Assembly: GCA_020635205.1 (NCBI GenBank) | Contig: JACKAE010000004.1 | Coordinates: 434,001-498,000 of the forward strand | Direction of reading: 5' to 3' | Origin: Ignavibacteria bacterium | GTDB taxonomy: Bacteria; Bacteroidota; Ignavibacteria; OLB7 | Length of the DNA stretch: 64,000 nucleotides | In this document: positions 10,115-18,809 of the stretch, in pieces | How positions within the stretch are numbered: the stretch's first letter is position 1 | How the letters are laid out: each line of letters begins with the position of its first letter | The notes under the pieces: model-generated | Database searches by the model: none | Told to the model about the DNA's origin: nothing | Seen by the model: only the letters and a program-made list of their open reading frames with translations | Position numbers and translations under genes: made by a program

Positions 10115-10489
10115 TGTTGATCTCCTTCTCAATCAGTGTGATTCGTTCGATGTTGCATTGGTGAGAGTTGAGACGAGGATTCATCGACCACGTTCCGCGT
10201 TCGATTGCATTCACTCATCGTAAAATCGTGCATCTGTATCGAAGTTCTATAGATCGTATGATTTGGTTCCAACAGTCTGAACTGCACATTTGTGTGCTGC
10301 ACACCACAGTGCAAAATACTATGGTGATCGAATTGCAGATACTCAGAGCTTTATACTTTCTTTTCCGGCAATCTCTACGCTGATTGACATCTGCAATACC
10401 GGGTAACGCCCGAAGTTCAATATCCTTCTATATCAGTTTACCTTTAGCCGTGGGGAAGCCCCCACTACGAGGTCACACAGCTCCAAGTT
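10115..10489. other. Intergenic region, htrA leader and recO tail
   Basis: No convincing coding sequence. It must hold the htrA promoter (minus strand, right part). At 10450-10465 a GTGGGG/CCCCAC hairpin with a 4-base loop lies just past the recO stop and may end recO transcription, but no T-tract follows it. Nothing else recognisable. Confidence 0.5.
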
Positions 10490-11254
10490 TCACTTGCTAC
10501 GCATCGTTGACGAGATACCCCCAACTCGAAGTGTACGCAAACCCTCTACGTGAAATTTCAAGAAGCGAATAAGCAGATCTTGTAGGTCAGCTATCTCGAT
10601 ATTGCTTATCTCCACATCGGCAGAAAAGTCAGTACCGTCGGCAACAAACTTTGTGAGATGATTAAAGGTACTGGCTGAGAGAACCTGAAAGGTAGCAGCA
10701 GAGAGATGCTCGGAGCAGAGTGGTGCACCGGCAGAAATGCTGAAGGGAATTCCCTCCTCTTTCATTGCAACTTCTTCACCACATATTCCGCAACTGTTCA
10801 CTCTGATCGCGAAGCCGAGGATTGCACAGAAAGCCGTGATAAACTGCAGGAGCACAATCCGGGCATCACTGTGTGACTCGTTAAGAGCCTGCAAAGCCTG
10901 CAGTAGAAGGTTGAAAAGTGAGTCGTTTCGCTCCTGATCGTGCATTGCCGCGCTCACAAGCTCAACGATTTCGAGACCAACTACTGTTCTGTCCAAATCT
11001 TTGGCAATTGTCGGGAAACGCCTAACCGTCTCTGCTGAACCAAGATTTTGCAAGCCTCTCCCCTCCTTTACATAGATCACCATCCCCAAGTATGCCAAGG
11101 GCTGCAACACTCCGGCAAACTTGCTCTTCGGCTGCATCGCACCCCGTGCAATCAGTCCAATCTTACCAAGCTCACGAGTGTAGACTGTGAGGATTTTACT
11201 CGTCTCGCTGTAGCGACTCGCCTTTAATACAATTGCTTCGGACTCAACAATCAT
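10490..11254 (-). CDS. recO: DNA repair protein RecO
   Basis: A 254-residue protein of the recombination mediator family that loads RecA on SSB-coated DNA together with RecR. The N-terminal OB-fold (VESEAIVLKASRYSETSKILTV, then GLIARGA) is diagnostic. The C-terminal helical part carries a likely zinc site (CGICGEE with a later LCSEHL), present in many RecO proteins. The length matches the family. The ATG at 11254 has no obvious Shine-Dalgarno. Confidence 0.93.
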   Translation of the reverse strand: MIVESEAIVLKASRYSETSKILTVYTRELGKIGLIARGAMQPKSKFAGVLQPLAYLGMVIYVKEGRGLQNLGSAETVRRFPTIAKDLDRTVVGLEIVELVSAAMHDQERNDSLFNLLLQALQALNESHSDARIVLLQFITAFCAILGFAIRVNSCGICGEEVAMKEEGIPFSISAGAPLCSEHLSAATFQVLSASTFNHLTKFVADGTDFSADVEISNIEIADLQDLLIRFLKFHVEGLRTLRVGGISSTMRSK

Positions 11255-11317
11255 CTGCTAATAGTTTTCACTCGAAAGTAGTGGATGTAGAGAGTGGCAA
11301 ACACTCCTAATCTCAGT

Positions 11318-11812
11318 TTAAGTTCGCCTTGTGCGCCTGAGTTTGCGAATAATCATACCGTCTGCAAAAAGGTGGCTGAGGTAACCGGCAACAGCTCCTA
11401 AGTAGAACGGTAGGCCATCGAGCACTGGCTCGCGGGCAAGATACATCGGACCGAGGAGTATCGGTGAGGGAATCAGGAGCATAGCCCAGATCGTGTGCGT
11501 CCACCCACGATGCTTGCTGATTATAGGGAGCATGGCAAGGAACCCGAGAAGTGCGGCCTCCACATAAAACTTCTTCAGCAACAGGAGAAGGTCGAGCAGA
11601 ATAAAGATGCGGTAAAAGAGAATCTGTCCCTTGCTCTTAATGTCAACATCGGGAAAGAGTGCAAAAAGTACTGCAAGCCAGAGTACCACAACCCCTTTCA
11701 CCAGCTTCTGTTCCAGCGGAAGAGCTGCCGCAAGCGGAGTAAAAGCCAGCCCAACCAACAGTGCTACTCCAAAGATTATCCCCGCCGTTATGTGCCCTCT
11801 ATATCCTGCCAT
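11318..11812 (-). CDS. YdjM-like (LexA-binding, DUF457-type) membrane hydrolase
   Basis: A 164-residue integral membrane protein with four to five hydrophobic segments. Conserved acidic/His motifs match the YdjM/DUF457 metal-dependent hydrolase-like family: an early GHITAG, LFPDVDIKSKGQ, HRGWTHT and a C-terminal YLSHLFADGM. The physiological role of the family is poorly defined. The ATG at 11812 is used because the longer frame begins with a rare TTG inside an AT-rich repeat. It is followed by RecO on the same strand after 63 bases. Confidence 0.78.
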   Translation of the reverse strand: MAGYRGHITAGIIFGVALLVGLAFTPLAAALPLEQKLVKGVVVLWLAVLFALFPDVDIKSKGQILFYRIFILLDLLLLLKKFYVEAALLGFLAMLPIISKHRGWTHTIWAMLLIPSPILLGPMYLAREPVLDGLPFYLGAVAGYLSHLFADGMIIRKLRRTRRT

Positions 11813-11821
11813 GTAGAAATC

Positions 11822-11931
11822 GAAGTCAAAATTCAAAAGTAAAAATTACAAAGTAGGAGAGAATAGAAGTATAATTGATCCTCACAACTTGCCCTCCTTT
11901 TTTTGAATTTTTCATTTTGAATTTTGACTTC
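11822..11931. repeat. 17-bp perfect inverted repeat in AT-rich spacer
   Basis: GAAGTCAAAATTCAAAA (11822-11838) recurs inverted as TTTTGAATTTTGACTTC (11915-11931) around a 76-base spacer. It lies between the divergent YdjM-like and MoxR genes. Its arms are simple and resemble filler sequences common in intergenic DNA of some bacteria; a chance origin is unlikely at this length. Confidence 0.8.
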
Positions 11932-12041
11932 CCTCCCCTCCTCTTTTCTCTTTCTGTGAAAGTTTGTTGTATTTTCTTTCGTTCGTTTGTTTCTCGAATC
12001 GTAGAACTTTCCAAACTGGAGTCTTGAAATCGCATAGAGAT

Positions 12042-13376
12042 ATGATCGATACAAACACTACCGAGAGCGTGACTGTGCCAACATTGAATGTTCAACAGAT
12101 TATTCTCAAACTTCAGGATGCGATTGATTTCGTGAACCGACGCGTAATCAATCGGGAAGAGATTATCGAGCAGATTTTCTGCGCCCTCCTCACAGGAGAA
12201 CATGCGCTAATTCAAAGCCGAACAGGTGTCGGAAAGTCGCTCATGGTAGAACAGGTTTTCAGGATGTTTGATGGGGCACGCTACTTCAAAGTACAGGCTT
12301 CGAAAGAACAACAACCAGATACATACTTCGGTGCTCTGGATATCGAGGAGCTTCGCAAAGGAGTACTTCACCACAACACGCACGGCTCACTCGTCGAGAG
12401 TGAGTTCGGATTTATCGATGAGATCTTTGATGCGAACGACTACACTCTTCGGGCACTCCTCTCGCTGTTGAATGAACGCGAGTTGATCCTCGGTGTTCAG
12501 CATGTTCCCTCTACCGTTCACACTGTAATTGCAGCAACAAACTATTTACGAATCACAGACATTACCGAAGCACTTCTCGACCGATTTGCCTACCAGTCGG
12601 TAGCCTGGCCTGATAAAGACCCATACGTTCAGTACCGTATTTCTCAGCAATATCTTCGGCACGGAGGGAAAGCCGTCGCTCCCCCCTTCACGATTGACTA
12701 TAGGAACCTCGCCGAAGTACGGTCGATATGCCACGGCACGAGCGAATTGGTCTCAATCGATATTTCTTCGGATGTCGCCTACTTTGCAAATCTTGTGATT
12801 CGGTACTACGAAGAGCTTCGGAATCGTTCACTGGAACAGCAGGGGGAATCGATTGGCGCAGGTGATTACTACATCTCCCCTCGAAAGCAGATGAAGGCGT
12901 TCGATCTACTTCGCGCCATTGCTTTCATGCACGGGAGAACATCTGTTCAGTACGACGATGTAAGCCGACTTTACATCCTCTTCACCACTGTCGGAGTAGA
13001 TGAAGAGCGTAATCTATGGAACAAAGCCTGCTCAGCACTATCGCACCAGTTTACGGCCACCAATGCGTTCGATCAACTCGCCACACTGCTTCAGTTTAAA
13101 GATCTACTCACTCACTTAAAACAGCATCCAGAAGACCTCGGCAAACCGTTAGGGCAAATCGAGGGAATCCCAGTGAAGCGATCGGTTCTCGAGTGGGCAC
13201 GTGAGACACTTGGCTTCGCCGACGCAAACTTTGAAAACAATAGGCGACTTATCACGGAATATCTCAACCAATATCAACCTGCCACGCAAGAGATTCGCGA
13301 ACTGAAGGAGAGCCTACAACGGGATGCACGTATCCTCTTCGGTGGTAGTGACGCTGGGGGGCGACCGCTTCTATAA
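12042..13376 (+). CDS. MoxR-family AAA+ ATPase
   Basis: A 444-residue AAA+ protein with Walker A (RTGVGKSLM, about residues 59-67), Walker B (GFIDEIFD), sensor region (HTVIAATNYLR) and the arginine-finger context (TEALLDRFAYQ). This is the MoxR/RavA-type clade whose members act as chaperones with VWA-domain partners. The ATG at 12042 is preferred over an upstream TTG frame because family homology begins soon after it and AGAGAT precedes it. A gene for a VWA protein follows after 129 bases on the same strand, the usual pairing. The substrate is unknown. Confidence 0.9.
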   Translation: MIDTNTTESVTVPTLNVQQIILKLQDAIDFVNRRVINREEIIEQIFCALLTGEHALIQSRTGVGKSLMVEQVFRMFDGARYFKVQASKEQQPDTYFGALDIEELRKGVLHHNTHGSLVESEFGFIDEIFDANDYTLRALLSLLNERELILGVQHVPSTVHTVIAATNYLRITDITEALLDRFAYQSVAWPDKDPYVQYRISQQYLRHGGKAVAPPFTIDYRNLAEVRSICHGTSELVSIDISSDVAYFANLVIRYYEELRNRSLEQQGESIGAGDYYISPRKQMKAFDLLRAIAFMHGRTSVQYDDVSRLYILFTTVGVDEERNLWNKACSALSHQFTATNAFDQLATLLQFKDLLTHLKQHPEDLGKPLGQIEGIPVKRSVLEWARETLGFADANFENNRRLITEYLNQYQPATQEIRELKESLQRDARILFGGSDAGGRPLL

Positions 13377-13505
13377 TTTCTTATAGTATAGTATCCCACA
13401 TAAAACTGAAGAGCACTGCACCACTTCCCCCCCACAATCTCTCCCACTCGAATCAATATGACCGAAGGAGCCGTTCACTGAATCTATGAAGCGATAAATC
13501 GAATC

Positions 13506-15038
13506 ATGCCGTCAGAAACTCTGCGCCACTCTTCATTCTTTGTCCACATGGAAGAGTTCGGTTTCTTCTCCGACCTCACCTCTGCCTTGCCCGAGAACTT
13601 CACCTCGGTATTCGAGATTGCCCGCGTATTGGAAGATGAGACCTCCTTCCTCTACAACAAGCTGATGCCTGCCCTTACAGTCTCCTCATCAGTTCCTGAG
13701 AAGAAAGAAGAGAGTCGTGACTGGAAACCTAATCGTCACGTACCGGTGTTGCAGGAGTTCGACGTTGATTTTATCAAGAGCGTTAGCGAAGTAAGCCGGA
13801 TACTCCCCTCACAACACGTCCTTCCCGATGAAGTCTTCATGCGGAGATTGGCTCGGCGCGAGCTGATGCGCCGCGTTGCTCGCACTCCGGTGATTCGTCC
13901 CTTTGGAAACTCTTCACATGAGTTTAATCCGAACTATTTCAAGCAGAAGGTCTATCTCCTGCTCGATACATCAGCCTCGATGCTCTCACACCACAGGTTC
14001 CAGATGGCAAAAGCAGTTGCCTACGTCTTCTTGAAGCGGAATCTTAAAGAACTTGGTCACGTTTACTTCAGAACATTCGACCGCAATATTGGGGAGTTGA
14101 TTACGGCAACTGACATCACAAGTCTAAGAGCGTTAATCAAAGCGATGATGCGGTTGAACAGGCTTGGAAATGGCACAGTGATGGAGAAAGCGATTTTGAC
14201 TGCGTGCGAGGATATACGAAGGGATTCCAACCTTTCTGGAGCCGAGATTCTGATTATCACCGACGGTGCAGCTCACCTCGATAAGGGAAGAATCGCCGAG
14301 GCACTCGGCAGTGCAATTACAGTCAACACAATCAAGATTGGAGATGCAAAAGTAGCTTTGGATGAAAAGATTCTGCACGATGAAGCTGCACGTGGCTCAT
14401 CCCCTGAGAGCCACAGTCTCGTGCAGATCGAGGAGCGGATACGCCATCTCGAATTTGAGAAGAGCAACGCTTCAACCAGCAGAAGCGAACGAATTGAAGC
14501 GGAGATTCGTAGCCTGAAAGGGCAGATGTCACGAATGCGTGAGCACGTTGTAGAAAATATGCGAAGAGAATATGGTCGTGAGATTGAAGTGCTGTCGCGA
14601 GTCTTCGTTAACGTGGACGATATTACTGCCGACTCGATTTTTCACTTAACGCCAGAGCAAATCGCCAGATTACGTGAACTGGTGATTGCTGCGGAAGAGG
14701 AGTTCAGAAATGGAATTGATGCGGAGACTTTGAAGGAGGTGGTGATCCTATACGAACATATCTCAATGCTGCTGCAAGAGCCTGTAGATGAGAATGAAAA
14801 CTCTCTCAGAGATATGCAGGGGAAGTTAAGTGGCCTTTTGGACGACTTCGTCCAGTCAACCAACCGTTCTCCGGGGGGAGGAGCTTCGAACATTAAGCGT
14901 GACGATTTGCGCGACCTTGGAATGATGCTCCAACATCGGTCGTTAGGAGACAACTCCCTGATTGCAACCCTTGTCAAACTACTTCGCCAAGTTCTCAGCC
15001 TCCCACGCTTTCGCAAACTAAGATTCTCAAAGAAGTGA
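13506..15038 (+). CDS. VWA-domain protein partner of the MoxR ATPase
   Basis: A 510-residue cytoplasmic-looking protein without a signal peptide. A von Willebrand A domain begins near residue 148, with the MIDAS motif DTSAS at residues 154-158 and a second metal-region LIITDGA near 250. A charged, probably coiled-coil stretch (about residues 300-345) follows, and the C-terminal third is helical and not recognised. MoxR-VWA pairs are thought to assemble or metal-load protein complexes. The start is an ATG at 13506. It is probably co-transcribed with the ATPase. Confidence 0.85.
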   Translation: MPSETLRHSSFFVHMEEFGFFSDLTSALPENFTSVFEIARVLEDETSFLYNKLMPALTVSSSVPEKKEESRDWKPNRHVPVLQEFDVDFIKSVSEVSRILPSQHVLPDEVFMRRLARRELMRRVARTPVIRPFGNSSHEFNPNYFKQKVYLLLDTSASMLSHHRFQMAKAVAYVFLKRNLKELGHVYFRTFDRNIGELITATDITSLRALIKAMMRLNRLGNGTVMEKAILTACEDIRRDSNLSGAEILIITDGAAHLDKGRIAEALGSAITVNTIKIGDAKVALDEKILHDEAARGSSPESHSLVQIEERIRHLEFEKSNASTSRSERIEAEIRSLKGQMSRMREHVVENMRREYGREIEVLSRVFVNVDDITADSIFHLTPEQIARLRELVIAAEEEFRNGIDAETLKEVVILYEHISMLLQEPVDENENSLRDMQGKLSGLLDDFVQSTNRSPGGGASNIKRDDLRDLGMMLQHRSLGDNSLIATLVKLLRQVLSLPRFRKLRFSKK

Positions 15039-15043
15039 GTCGA

Positions 15044-15145
15044 GAGTCAAGAGGGTTAACTCTTTGACTCCCGACTCTCAGACTCTTGACCCTTAGACTC
15101 CCGACCCTTAGACTCTTGACCCTTAGACTCCCGACTCTTCAGGAC
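15044..15145. repeat. 30-bp tandem repeat of the GACTC-type spacer family
   Basis: A 30-bp unit starting GACTCTTGACCCTTAGACTC occurs at 15081-15110 and 15111-15140 with two mismatches in 30. Each unit is itself two related 15-mers. Degenerate further copies flank it from about 15044. It fills the gap between convergent VWA and M16 genes, and related GAGTCGGGAGTC sequence recurs at 21.4 kb. Confidence 0.85.
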
Positions 15146-17245
15146 TTACTTCGCTTGGAATATCTTCTCGTCAACTGTTCCGTTTACGGTGTAGGTAAGG
15201 TCGTTCACAACAAGTTCGCTCGGTCCCATTCCAATAATCAAACCAGAAGGTTGTGTGATTCCGGCATCTACTTTACCCCAACCAGTAAACTTTATATCAG
15301 ATTCACCAGCAACGATTTCATAGGGTAGATAGGTAGTGCGGTCGATGTAATAGCTCTGATCATCGGCCCCCTCTCGTTTTAAAAGGATTACGTAACAGCT
15401 CTTGCCATCTACTTCCTTGATTCCCTTAAGCTCTACGCTCCCACCGAGCGCGTCAAGCCAGGCTTCCTGCAAAATATGTGTGGAGGCAATCTGCTTCTGA
15501 ACCTCGTCATCTCCCATTGGAATCGGCTGCCCTTGCTGAATCTGAGCAGCACTCTCCTCCGTGGTAAACTGTTGGAAGAGAGTCATCGTTTGTGGCCCCA
15601 TCTGCGCAGTTAACTCGACATACTCTTTTCGTGGATAGGCTTGCACCATCTTATAAATCCCCGGAATTTTCTGTCCGCCAGCACTCAGTTCCATCTTTCC
15701 TTCTATCGAAAGTGACTTCACCTTTCTCAACACATCTTTCCCCCCCATCGCATCGAGCATTGAATTCCAGACCTGGTCGGCGGAAACCCCAGCCTCGGCA
15801 GTTTCCATTCCCTTCACCGGTTGCAAGTCTTCATTCCAGAGCGTAATGTCACCAAACTGCTTCAACGACTCCTGAACATCGCTTGCCTTCCCAACAACGA
15901 CAACGGCCATCTTCTCCTTCTGGAAGTATTTCTTGGCGATAGCCATCAACTGACTGGGAGTAGTTGATGTGTATATCTCTACTAACTTGTCGAAGTGGTC
16001 AGTTGGCAGGCTATAGAAATCGATGCTCTGCACTCGAGTTGCCGTCCTATCAGCATTTGCGAGCGACATTAAGTACGTTCCCACTGCCGATTGGACGTTG
16101 AGTGTTAGTTCTTCATCTGGCACGTTTTCTTTTGTGAGGCGCTCAATCTCGAAGATCATCTGCACAATAGCTGAGTCGGTCACGTTATTGCTTACGTCTG
16201 CGGCTGCAACAAAGCTCCCACCAAACAAATTTGTAGTGAAGTAGCTGTAAGGACTATAAGTCCAACCATGTGTTTCGCGCAGGTTCGAGGCAAGTCGATT
16301 ACCGAGTCCAGTACCACCACCTAAAATGCTGCTCAGCAGACTTGCCCGCGTTCTGTCACTACTGGTGTAATCAGGACCAGCCCCAACAATGCGGATAGCA
16401 CTCTGCACAGATGTTGGCCGATCAACCAACACAACTTTCTGTTTGCCTACCTTCACCCCACCCGACTCAAGTTTCACAGGTTTTCCGGTCGACTTCCAGG
16501 TAGCAAACTTCTCGTTAAGAAGTGCCCTCACCTCGCTTGCCGTAAGGTCACCTACGATAGCCAACGTAGCATTCTCTGGCTTTACGTACGTTGCGTGATA
16601 GTTCAGAATATCTTCACGTGTTAAGGCGTTAATACTCTTCTCTGAAGGCATCCGAGCAAATGGAGCATCACCGAAGAGAACCTTCCTGACAGCATAGTCA
16701 GCAATGAAGTCTGATTGCTTTTTGCTCGCCTTCAAACCGTCTATTTGTAAGGCTTGATACTTCGCCAGTTCGTCGGCTGGGTAAGTGGGCCGAAGCACCA
16801 CATTGGCAAAAAGCTCGGTAATTTTTCCGATATGTTTTTTCAACCCGGAAGCACTAATGCTAATTGCATCTTCTGAAGAACTTGCCCCGATGTTGCCACC
16901 AACAAAGTCAATCTGCTCGGCAAACTCCTGAGCCGACATCCCCCCTGCCCCCTTCGTCATCAGGTCAGCAACAGCATCTCCTAAACCTGTCTTCTCACCT
17001 ACTACGGCATTTCCACCTCGGACGAGGAGCCGCATTGTAACCAGCGGACGTGGATCGTGAACAAGGAAAACTTTCAGCCCATTGTCGAGCAGCAATGTTT
17101 GATATGGAGGGAAAGCAATCTCCGGAGCAGGGTCAGCCACCGGGCGTTGCGTACGGTCAATCGTCTGAGCCGCAAGAGTTTGTGCCATAAAGGTTGATGC
17201 CAATATTGTGAACGCGACTATCGCTCTGATTCGTTTCATTCTCAT
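15146..17245 (-). CDS. M16-family peptidase homologue, zinc motif missing, with C-terminal extra domain
   Basis: A 699-residue exported protein with signal peptide about residues 1-26 (ends AQTLAAQ). Two M16 half-domains follow (about 40-480). At the place of the HxxEH zinc site the sequence reads TGLGDAVADL, so this is the non-catalytic partner subunit, in which an R/Y pair is usual instead. After about residue 495 a roughly 200-residue domain (VWNSMLDAMGGKD... DRTTYLPYEIV) follows, resembling outer-membrane lipoprotein-sorting-like beta domains. The catalytic partner lies 36 bases upstream on the same strand (17281-18672), forming an operon. The pair probably makes a periplasmic heterodimer degrading peptides. 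An ATG at 17239 is an alternative start. Confidence 0.9.
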   Translation of the reverse strand: MRMKRIRAIVAFTILASTFMAQTLAAQTIDRTQRPVADPAPEIAFPPYQTLLLDNGLKVFLVHDPRPLVTMRLLVRGGNAVVGEKTGLGDAVADLMTKGAGGMSAQEFAEQIDFVGGNIGASSSEDAISISASGLKKHIGKITELFANVVLRPTYPADELAKYQALQIDGLKASKKQSDFIADYAVRKVLFGDAPFARMPSEKSINALTREDILNYHATYVKPENATLAIVGDLTASEVRALLNEKFATWKSTGKPVKLESGGVKVGKQKVVLVDRPTSVQSAIRIVGAGPDYTSSDRTRASLLSSILGGGTGLGNRLASNLRETHGWTYSPYSYFTTNLFGGSFVAAADVSNNVTDSAIVQMIFEIERLTKENVPDEELTLNVQSAVGTYLMSLANADRTATRVQSIDFYSLPTDHFDKLVEIYTSTTPSQLMAIAKKYFQKEKMAVVVVGKASDVQESLKQFGDITLWNEDLQPVKGMETAEAGVSADQVWNSMLDAMGGKDVLRKVKSLSIEGKMELSAGGQKIPGIYKMVQAYPRKEYVELTAQMGPQTMTLFQQFTTEESAAQIQQGQPIPMGDDEVQKQIASTHILQEAWLDALGGSVELKGIKEVDGKSCYVILLKREGADDQSYYIDRTTYLPYEIVAGESDIKFTGWGKVDAGITQPSGLIIGMGPSELVVNDLTYTVNGTVDEKIFQAK

Positions 17246-17280
17246 CTATCGCGCGATTGATTGTGTGAATAGAAAAAGTC

Positions 17281-18672
17281 TTAGTGGTTTGGAACAAGGT
17301 ACTTCAAGACAATGCGATTTGCTGGCGTCAGATATGTCTTCGCTACCCGCTGCACATCCTCTCTGGTTACCTTCATCAGGTGGTCGATCTCGGTGTTAAC
17401 GTGATTCGGATCTCCAAAGAAGGTCTCAGCCTGTGCAAGTGCCTGAGCCTTCTCCAGTACGCTGTTAAATCCACCTGCGTACTGAGTTTCGATCTGATTC
17501 CGTGCCCTCAAGAACTCCTGCTCGGTAATTCCCTCACTCTGCACTCGTTTGACAATCTGATCGAACTCAGTAGCTAACCCATTAATATCTTGGTCAGGAG
17601 AACGACCTATTGAAAACATTGCGAACATTCCCCCATTCTCTAAGGTAATTGGGAACGAAGCAGCCTGAAGTGCCATCTGCTTTTCGTCGACTAACGTTTT
17701 ATAGAGACGTGAACTTTCTCCCTGCGCCAACACAGTAGTAAGGACTTGAAGTGGATAGGCATCGGGAGAACCTTGCGCAACAGTGCGCCATGCGTAGATG
17801 AGTGCCGGCAGTGGGGTTTGCGGTTCTACAATATCATGTTCACCATCTTTGAATTCTGGGTCAAGCTGTAGCTTATCAAACTTGAACGTAGGTTGCGTCA
17901 CCTTCTTCCCCTCTGGAATATCACCGAAGTAGGCTTCGACTAAGTTTCGTGTCTCCTTCAGGTCAATATCACCTACGATAGCGAGAACTGCGTTGTTCGG
18001 GAGGTAGAAATCTTTATAGAACTGTCGAAACTCTTCGATTGTAGCCTGATCGATATATTGTGCGGAACCGATCGGTGTCCACTCATACGGAGTTCCCTTC
18101 CCTATATACTTCGCAAGGTTTTCTAAGAAGGAACCATAAGGCTGGTTATCAAGTCGAGACTTTCTCTCCTCCTTCACAACTGCGCGCTGTGTCTCAACCC
18201 CAACCTCATTCACTTGTGCGTGGAGCATTCGTTCCGACTCAATCCAGAGAGCGAGCTTCAACTCGTTTTTCGGCACTTGAATCTGGTAGCCAGTTTCGTC
18301 GAACGTGGTGAAGGCATTCAACATGCCACCAGCACTTTGCACCAGCTTATCTATTGTGTGTCGAGGAATATTTGCAGTTCCCTCGAACATCAGATGTTCA
18401 AAGAAGTGAGCGAACCCCGTTCTATCTGAACGCTCATTTTTCGAGCCAACGTGATAGTGAACAAACGTGGCCACAACCGGAGCAGAGCTGTCAACCGAAA
18501 GAATTACCCGCAACCCATTGTTGAGAGTAAACTGTTCGAACTCGACTTTTGGAAGCTCGTTTTGCGCACTGACTGCAACCGTAGTTGCAGCAACCGAAAA
18601 CCCGGCCAAGGCAATCCTTTTCGTGAAAGATCTTGCGTTTACCATGAATTGTCTGAAATGTTGAAAATTCAT
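17281..18672 (-). CDS. Catalytic M16 zinc metallopeptidase (pitrilysin/PqqL-like)
   Basis: A 463-residue exported protease. A signal peptide lies within residues 1-37, ending TVAVSAQ; translation may begin at Met1 or Met10. The zinc-binding HxxEH is His89-x-x-Glu92-His93 (HFFEHLMFEG), with the third ligand in the downstream RAVVKEERKS segment. The C-terminal half-domain has the R/Y-type substrate region (GESSRLYKTLV). It is the first gene of a two-gene unit with the zinc-less M16 homologue. The pair is common in Gram-negative bacteria and acts on small peptides or misfolded fragments in the periplasm. Confidence 0.95.
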   Translation of the reverse strand: MNFQHFRQFMVNARSFTKRIALAGFSVAATTVAVSAQNELPKVEFEQFTLNNGLRVILSVDSSAPVVATFVHYHVGSKNERSDRTGFAHFFEHLMFEGTANIPRHTIDKLVQSAGGMLNAFTTFDETGYQIQVPKNELKLALWIESERMLHAQVNEVGVETQRAVVKEERKSRLDNQPYGSFLENLAKYIGKGTPYEWTPIGSAQYIDQATIEEFRQFYKDFYLPNNAVLAIVGDIDLKETRNLVEAYFGDIPEGKKVTQPTFKFDKLQLDPEFKDGEHDIVEPQTPLPALIYAWRTVAQGSPDAYPLQVLTTVLAQGESSRLYKTLVDEKQMALQAASFPITLENGGMFAMFSIGRSPDQDINGLATEFDQIVKRVQSEGITEQEFLRARNQIETQYAGGFNSVLEKAQALAQAETFFGDPNHVNTEIDHLMKVTREDVQRVAKTYLTPANRIVLKYLVPNH

Positions 18673-18809
18673 CTTCTACTTCGTTAAAGAAAATACAAGC
18701 ATACAAAATTGAGGTGGAAGGTTAAGTTGCATAAGGAAACTGGTGGAGGCACTCACGCCTCTATTTGCACAAAAAAGGAGAGGATTACGGCACAACTACG
18801 TATCAAGTT

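Noticed and set aside
11826..12203. 125-codon minus-strand frame
   Set aside because: Its C-terminal part is translated from the AT-rich inverted repeat and it overlaps the start of the MoxR gene.
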